A DNA stretch of 64,000 nucleotides, taken from NCBI GenBank assembly GCA_039720395.1, contig CM077831.1, positions 9,350,333 to 9,414,332 of the forward strand, written 5' to 3'. The DNA is from Liquidambar formosana (taxonomy: Eukaryota; Streptophyta; Magnoliopsida; Saxifragales; Altingiaceae). Below, piece after piece: positions 58,048-64,000 of this stretch. Within the stretch, counting starts at the first letter, position 1. The number at the start of each line of letters is the position of its first letter. Position numbers and translations under genes: made by a program. The notes under the pieces are model-generated. The model was not told the DNA's origin. It searched no databases and saw only the letters and a program-made list of their open reading frames with translations.

Positions 58048-60241
58048 TGTCATGACCCAAATTATTAAGCCGTGATTAATTATAATAAATTTAGTTTAAT
58101 TAGAGACAATTATTTGGAAAACACGTGGATGACACATGTTAGAAAACCATTATTTCAGTAAAAATTTTGGCATAACCCATTCGTAAATGGGGCATACCAT
58201 GATAAAACCTGTGAAATAATCATTAAAAATCTCCTGTCATCCAACCATGATATCATCACATACTGAATAAACCATATAAAGAAACCTACGAAATTAAAAT
58301 ATTACAAACCATAAGTTTATACACGTCCATTGCCCATTGGCCGAATATAAAGTATTTAATTAATACATAACCGTGATATTAAAATTGTTCAAGATCATAA
58401 TAATAATCTCACAATTAGCTAGGTCCAATCAAAGCATAACACCTCAAGGTGAGGTTTTCCCAGCTATGAAATCATCTGAAAAGGATTTATAAAATATAAA
58501 AGTGAGTATAAAACTCAGTAGATATAATTTTCATATGAAAATAACCAAAGCATGATAATATACCAAAATAAATCATGCTTAAAGTACAATAATTCCATGA
58601 ATGCCATGAATGATGTGCGATTCTTGTCCATTTAACATATTTCATCAATTACCAACCTACTCCCGTAGGAATCTTCACGCGGAAACAGAGGATTTAAACC
58701 TAACCTCCAAAAGAATGACACAACTATCATCCCTACTTGGGACCGTAAGTTGTCTCAATTCGAGAGCACAGCGACACATCCTTTCTTAGGACCGTAAGCA
58801 ACCCAAGACTAAAGGAATGGAGAATACAGCTTAATCCATTGACCGCAAGTGAACCATATCTAATAACCCCTTCCAACACTTTTACCAAGTAGTTAATTAA
58901 GTCCATTTCATGCCAATGAATGTCATGAGAAAACATATAAATCTCTATGCATGTCAATATATCCAGGAATCGACAATATATAATTTTTCCATAAGTATAG
59001 GGTTATGTAAATTAGACTCCTAGTACATGCATTACAAAATATACATGATAATATCCTCAAAAATCATGTAAACTCATAAATGACACAAATATACATTTTT
59101 ATTCAGCATATATGGGCTAATATTTTAACCCATTATCATCCCTAAGGTTAAAACCTATGAAAATTACACCTAACTACCTCAAGTATGATGTGCAAAAACA
59201 TGGAGAAAATGTGTTGAGAGGATTAAATCCAAGCCTAGGATGCAAAAACAAACTCCAAGCTCCGCAAATCAAACTTGATCTACAAACCACATGTGGTGGA
59301 AGGTGAATCCAACCCTTAGAAAGCTTCCCCAAGCATCAAAGTGAGATGAGAGAATAGAAAATTAACCCACTTATGCAAGAGAAAAATGTGATTTTTTCTC
59401 TCTAAACAAGCCTTTCTCTCTCCTCTCTCTCTCCTATCTCACTTCTTCTCTCTCTCCTTCTCTCTCTAAGTATTTAAAGTGAAAGTGGCTGAAATGCATG
59501 AGCAAAGTCGGGCTTAAGGGGTTATAAAAGGATCCAGGGGCACATGTATCATTTGACACAACTAAAAAAATTTACTAGCTACCAACCCCGATCGACCGGG
59601 GTTTAAGGCCTAATCAATCAGACCATAGCAAAACTCAATTTGCTTATCCCTTGTACCTTTGATCGATCGGACTCAAGGCCCAATCAATCGGCCTATGCCA
59701 GAAAGGCCCAATAACAAATGCAAGTGTGTATAAACTCTATAGCATTGATTACTATCTTATTTTCATTCAAAACATTTAAGTAAATGTTCCATTTACTTTA
59801 ACTTATTTAATGAAAATAAGCAAACAAGCCCTCATTTGAATCCAAAATAAAATATCATAAAAATAAAATTCCAAGTGTATCAAAATCTCATTTTTCATGT
59901 TTTAGTACAAAATTCATCTCCCGACAGAATTTTTCAAAAACAAACATGAGAGAAAACTAATCGAAACATGATAATAAAATCTCATAAAATCACAGATGTC
60001 TTATAATAATATAAACTTTCATTACCGCCATTATCTTTAAAAACGAAGATTTACGAAAATTCATTTTTTTTTCCCAACACTTAGTCAATTTTTCCATGGT
60101 CTAAAAAGGTGAAATTGCAAATACATCAAAATCGTATACATGTAATGCCTATGCGTGACAATACCCAACAAAACAACTAATATACATGCAAATCACGCAT
60201 TAAAGGTGAGATTAATTTAATTAAATGACGGGGGCATTACA
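58048..60241 (-). mobile_element. Family-B solo LTR (2.2 kb), minus, with perfect 5-bp TSD
   Basis: On the minus strand it starts TGTAATGCCCCCGTC and ends AATTTGGGTCATGACA. Identical flanks TAAAA at 58043-58047 and 60242-60246. Shares the GGTTTAAATCCTCTGTTTCC-type string with the family-B LTR at 52044-54696. It contains the segment 59588-59695 with GATCGA(T)CGG strings, the counterpart of the GATCGATCGT cluster in that LTR. Confidence 0.87.
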
Positions 60242-60320
60242 TAAAAGGCCCTTTAAATGGGAATCCTAGCCTAGCGCGAATTCATCATTCTTGGGTAGTT
60301 GGACAAACCCCTTTCCCGAG

Positions 60321-60355
<35 letters not shown>
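60321..60355. repeat. Poly-C run of 35 bp
   Basis: Pure C run. The poly-proline frame across it is an artefact of the run, whose true length may differ. Confidence 0.9.
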
Positions 60356-60357
<2 letters not shown>

Positions 60358-60576
60358 ATACAAACACACCTTGTACTTTTACAACTTTTTGGATGCACCT
60401 AAAATACTCTTAGGCAATTTTAGATGTTCCCTTAGTCTCATTTTATTTGATGACTTCTTTATTTTAGGATGTCTTAAAATGTTTATTCATTGTTAAAAGT
60501 CAAAACAAATATATAGTATTTATTTTAGTTTTCTAAAATGCTCTTAACTATCTTTAAAATTATAATTATTAAATTA

Positions 60577-60878
60577 GTGCCTGTTTGGTTGTCCAATTCG
60601 AAATTAAATAATTCTAGAAATTTTACATAGTATTAAAGGCACATTCCATCATCTTGAATTTAACAAATTAAAGAAAATGATAGTTATCATCACAAATAAG
60701 AGTGGCAATTTAAAATAGTAGTACTTCATGAATTCCTTAAAATTGATTCTACAATATCAACTATAGTAAAACTACAACATTCTAAAATATTTTAATTCAA
60801 GGTGATACATTTATGCCGTCAACCCTATGTAAAATTCTTTGAATTGTTTAATTTCGAATTGGACAACCAAACAGGCCA
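60577..60878. mobile_element. Tourist-like MITE (PIF/Harbinger), copy 2
   Basis: 302 bp between TTA trinucleotides (60574-60576, 60879-60881). Ends GTGCCTGTTTGGTTGTCCAA and, on the other strand, TGGCCTGTTTGGTTGTCCAA: inverted repeats of ~33 bp. It carries a ~26-bp extra stretch (near 60622-60650) absent from copy 1. Confidence 0.88.
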
Positions 60879-60881
60879 TTA

Positions 60882-61476
60882 ACTTTTTCATCAAATAACA
60901 TGGGGAAATTAGCAATAACCCCAATTAGAAGGTTAATTTTAACAATAACTCTATCAAAAGATTTTTTAACTTCTTAGCCTCATAGTTTAATATACTTATT
61001 AGCTATAAGGAATTTTTTTTTTAAATTCCCATATTAGACTTTTATAAACCTAAACCTAAACTCATCGTATATTCTCCCTCACTCCCACGTTCTCTTTCTC
61101 TCCTATGTTCTCTCCATCTCTCCCACCCAAACCATCAAGAATGACTTCTTCTCTGATGCCAACAACCTTCTCCAACGACGACATGCCAACCATATTGTGG
61201 CTTTGGGATCGAGTCGCCATCTTCAAATGGAGATCTACTATCCATGGATTAGGGCCATGAATCCTTGGTTGCTGCTCACAAATAATATCATAGTTACAAG
61301 CAACCTCTTTAGTCTTCGAACCACCATAGTGGTGGTGGTCTCGAATCTCAAAACCTAATGGTTCAAAAAAGACAACCCATTCATCATATCAGTTTTTGCA
61401 AAAAAAACCTCCATGAATGGAGTTATCAAGGTTTGCTATGATCATTAGGGGGAAGGACCATGGAAGGGGTTGATAC
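60882..61476. other. Intergenic, no gene seen
   Basis: AT-rich, then a mixed stretch (61080-61460) without an open frame. Ends in the 9-bp flank GGTTGATAC (61468-61476) of the next element. Confidence 0.4.
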
Positions 61477-62231
61477 CAATGTTTTGAAACTTAGTCTAGT
61501 CCGGCCGGTTGAACTAGACCCGGTAGCTTCACCGGTTTGATTTAATCAAACAACCCAAAAATAGATAAAACCAGAAAAACTGGTTGGTTCAATTGGTTGA
61601 ACTATCGACCTCGTTAACCTGGTTGGGTCAATTGGGTCAAATTTTTATTTTTTGGGGGTATTTTAAAATTTTGAACTAAATGGATATGGTAATATCTAGA
61701 TTCTACCATAATCAATTCTATTTAAATGATAAAATTGCATTTAATGGGATTTCGTTTCCTTTTTATTAACAAATCCTTAGAGAATTAGTTTTGTAAAGAA
61801 CTGAAACGTGACAACGGTATGATAATACGATATGATGACAATGCTGCAGTTGTCATTGATCAAGAAGGAAATCCAAAAGGAATTCGAGGGGGTGCGATCG
61901 CCCGGGAATTGACCTTTTTTCTAAGTATCTCTTTATGACATTTATTTTTATTTTTATTTTTAAAATTTTGATCATGACTTATATGATTTATGATGTTCAA
62001 ATCTAAACTTGAACATTGAAGCTTTTTATTTATTTGCCTGCTAAATTACATTTGACTCTTGTATTAGATTTCTTATTAAAAATAATTATGAATTTTATTT
62101 TTATCCAAATATTTATAGTTTTATACTTATACATCGTAACTGGTCGGCCCAATTGACCTGATTGATTGAACCAAGTTGAACAAACCCGCCCACTTGACCA
62201 GGTGAGTGTCTGGACTGATTTTCAAAATGTT
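61477..62231. mobile_element. Mutator-like non-autonomous element carrying plastid DNA
   Basis: Left end CAATGTTTTGAAACTTAGTC; right end on the other strand AACATTTTGAAAATCAGTCC (15 of 19 aligned bases identical). Nine-bp flanks GGTTGATAC (61468-61476) and GGGTGATAC (62232-62240) differ at one base. Subterminal DNA is rich in GGTT(C/G)..CCGG strings like the element at 10474-11439. A ~120-bp plastid rpl14 fragment lies in the middle. Size 755 bp. Confidence 0.72.
61791..61913 (+). pseudogene. rpl14: Fragment of plastid rpl14 (nuclear copy of plastid DNA)
   Basis: Reading from 61792 gives [13 protein letters not shown] and [18 protein letters not shown], then GAIARELT: about 40 residues from the second half of chloroplast ribosomal protein uL14 (normal length ~122). 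The recalled plastid gene has a codon more between GNPKG and GAI (R-V-F), so this copy has lost three bases there and carries a few substitutions. The frame stays open but has no start, and the sequence outside both ends is not rpl14. It therefore codes for nothing useful. The surrounding 755 bp have Mutator-like ends. Confidence 0.85.
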
Positions 62232-62244
62232 GGGTGATACTACA

Positions 62245-62810
62245 CCATGATAGTGCTTATAATAGCTCTCATGAAGATTCTATTATAACTTTTCGAGCAG
62301 TAGCTTGTGTTTGGGCTCACCTAATCATAAAAATTGTTTTTCAAAGCACAAAAAAGTAAACTAATACTTTTTTCCATAAAATTTCTTATAGCACAAAATA
62401 GTAAACTGTTATTATTTTCTATATGATTTTTTAATAGTAAGGTTCTTTCGTAATAGCTCTCATGAAAATTCTATTATAACTTTTTGGGCTACTGCTTGTG
62501 TTTGGGCTCACCTAATCATTAAAATTGTTTTTTAAGGCACATTATAATAAACTAATACCTTTTTCCATAAAATTTGTTATAGCTCAAAATAGTAAACTTT
62601 TATTATTTTCTATATAATTTTTTAATAGTAAGCTTCTTTTGTGATGATAACTTTTGGGGCTACTATTTGTGTTTGTGCTTACCAAATCGTAAATAGTGTT
62701 TTCCACAATACAAAATAGCAAACTCTTTCTATTTTCTATATAAATTTTTCAAAGCACAAAATCGTAAACTGTTACTATTTTATATACAATTTCTACAACT
62801 TCTTGGCTGG
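62245..62810. repeat. Three tandem units of about 193 bp
   Basis: AATAGCTCTCATGAA(G/A)ATTC occurs near 62255 and 62450; the third unit (from ~62640) has lost that string but keeps ACTTTTGGGGCTACTATTTG, GTGTTTG(G/T)GCT(C/T)ACC and the ATAGTAAACT..TATTTTCTATAT part. First two units are ~90% alike. Confidence 0.82.
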
Positions 62811-62999
62811 CATTAATTGAAGCACAATGGGCTGGTCAGCAATGGTGGAAGCAAACCTCCCTTTATTTTATTTCATTTTATTTTTTTAGATCTAGTGCCT
62901 ACCCCTTTTTTTATTCCAGATTTAATGCCCAACTTTCTCTTTTCTTCTTCTTCTTCTTCCTCTTCTTCTTTTCCATTTTTTTGTTTTCCCCTAGATCTA

Positions 63000-63265
63000 G
63001 TTGATGATGGTGGTCATTTGACGATGATGGGGTGGGGTTATGGTGAGCTTCATTGGAGAAGGGAGATCGATGGTGAGCTTCGTCGGAGAAAATGGGATAT
63101 ATTGGCCGACGGAAATGTTCACTGTGTTAGGGGCTCGATGATGGGTCTTGGGAACAGTGGATGATGATGGTCTTTTAATGATGATGGGGTGGGATTATAG
63201 TGAGCTTCGTAGAAGGAGGGATATTGACGATGAGCTTCATCGGAGAATGTGGATCTTTTGGTCAA
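63000..63265. repeat. Direct repeat, two units of ~105 bp, 160 bp apart
   Basis: GATGATGGGGTGGG(G/A)TTAT, GTGAGCTTC(A/G)T and GATGAGCTTCATCGGAGAA-type strings occur in both 63015-63105 and 63175-63260. No protein domain is seen. Confidence 0.65.
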
Positions 63266-64000
63266 CAAGGATGAAGGCACCGTTTGATTAAAGGGTAAAA
63301 CTGCAAGTTTGGTGTCAAAAGGAGCTATGGGGTTTACAATTTTGTTTATGGAGCTATTGTAATAAAAAAAATAAAAATAAAAATAAAAAACTCTTATAAC
63401 ATGGGCTATGGCCAAAAATCCCAAATAACATTCTATAATAGAAGAGTAAAATTAGAAAGATAAATAATTGAGTGACATGATAATAGATTAAATGCATCAC
63501 CTTAGTCAAAGTGGTCAAACAAAATGAGATAGACGGCGTACTTATCTTCTTATTTTACCCATGAGAGTTGTGGGTACCACCAAATGTCCAAAAATGATTT
63601 GGAAATAGTTCTACTCCTCAATAAATATTGGACCTAATATTATTATATGAAAGAAAACGCATTTCTTACTTTTACTTTTAGATTGTTATTGTCTTAATAA
63701 AAGAATATTGTTAAACTTATACAACAATCAATGTGTCAATCACAGGACCAGAGATAGACCCAAGAGAGGGTTTGAGGTGCCATGGCCACCCCCAACTTTG
63801 ACAAAATCTTCTCTTATATAACATACATATTCATTATCCCTCGCTCCCACTTTCACGTGGCCACCCCAATACCAATAAAAAAAATTCTTTAATCCCAATT
63901 GGCCACTCCAATCAGCCTCACTTAAAAATATAAAAGTCAAACAACAACCTTTTATCCAAAGGTAAAAGATCTTGAAGTTAGATTAAACATAATGGAAAAA
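63266..64000. other. Intergenic, no gene seen
   Basis: AT-rich window end. The open frames at 63119-63424 and 63740-63940 (minus) have no recognisable domain. Confidence 0.4.

Noticed and set aside
60299..60496. Poly-proline protein
   Set aside because: It is a 35-bp C run read as codons.

Overview
The window looks like nuclear DNA of a flowering plant, most likely a woody eudicot. It is AT-rich, the genes are few and far apart (two with good coding structure, one broken by a stop codon, one gene tail), introns have GT..AG borders, and most of the sequence is transposable elements nested in one another. I could not identify the species. All homology calls are from recalled family features, not database searches.

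Genes. (1) 16447-18615, minus: a DYW-type pentatricopeptide-repeat (PPR) protein for organelle RNA editing, open except for one in-frame TGA just before the core of the DYW domain. (2) 42794-45119, plus: a four-exon heavy-metal-associated isoprenylated protein with two HMA domains, a Lys/Glu-rich linker and a C-terminal CSVM farnesylation box. (3) 49650-50447, minus: an intronless AT-hook/PPC nuclear protein (AHL clade A, closest by eye to the AHL23 group). (4) 13881-14163, plus: what looks like the last exon of a DUF647/RUS-family gene whose other exons I do not find. These genes have unrelated jobs and do not form a unit.

Layout. 1-2446: decayed Ty3/gypsy gag remnant and short-unit repeats. 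2455-9387: a 6.9-kb hAT transposon with a perfect 8-bp target duplication, a broken transposase gene, and a SINE and two MITEs inside it. 9388-12800: the other half of the split repeat array, then a 966-bp element with a perfect 9-bp duplication. 12800-19300: gene tail, two fold-back MITEs, the PPR gene. 19330-31325: satellite-like repeats, then abutting LTR pieces of three families (A, B, C) and a family-A gag. 30929-33879: hAT-like element interrupted by a solo LTR. 34098-42229: a clan of ~400-bp palindromic elements, a Stowaway MITE, a 393-bp TRIM and a solo LTR with perfect duplication. 42594-50447: the HIPP and AHL genes. 51076-60241: two family-B solo LTRs with perfect duplications, one inside a Ty1/copia gag remnant. 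60577-64000: a Tourist-like MITE, a 755-bp Mutator-like element carrying a piece of plastid rpl14, and tandem repeats.

The most notable items are the plastid gene fragment inside a Mutator-like element, the single nonsense codon in the otherwise open DYW gene, the palindromic family that has inserted into its own kind at its centre, and the tandem splice donors of the HIPP gene.
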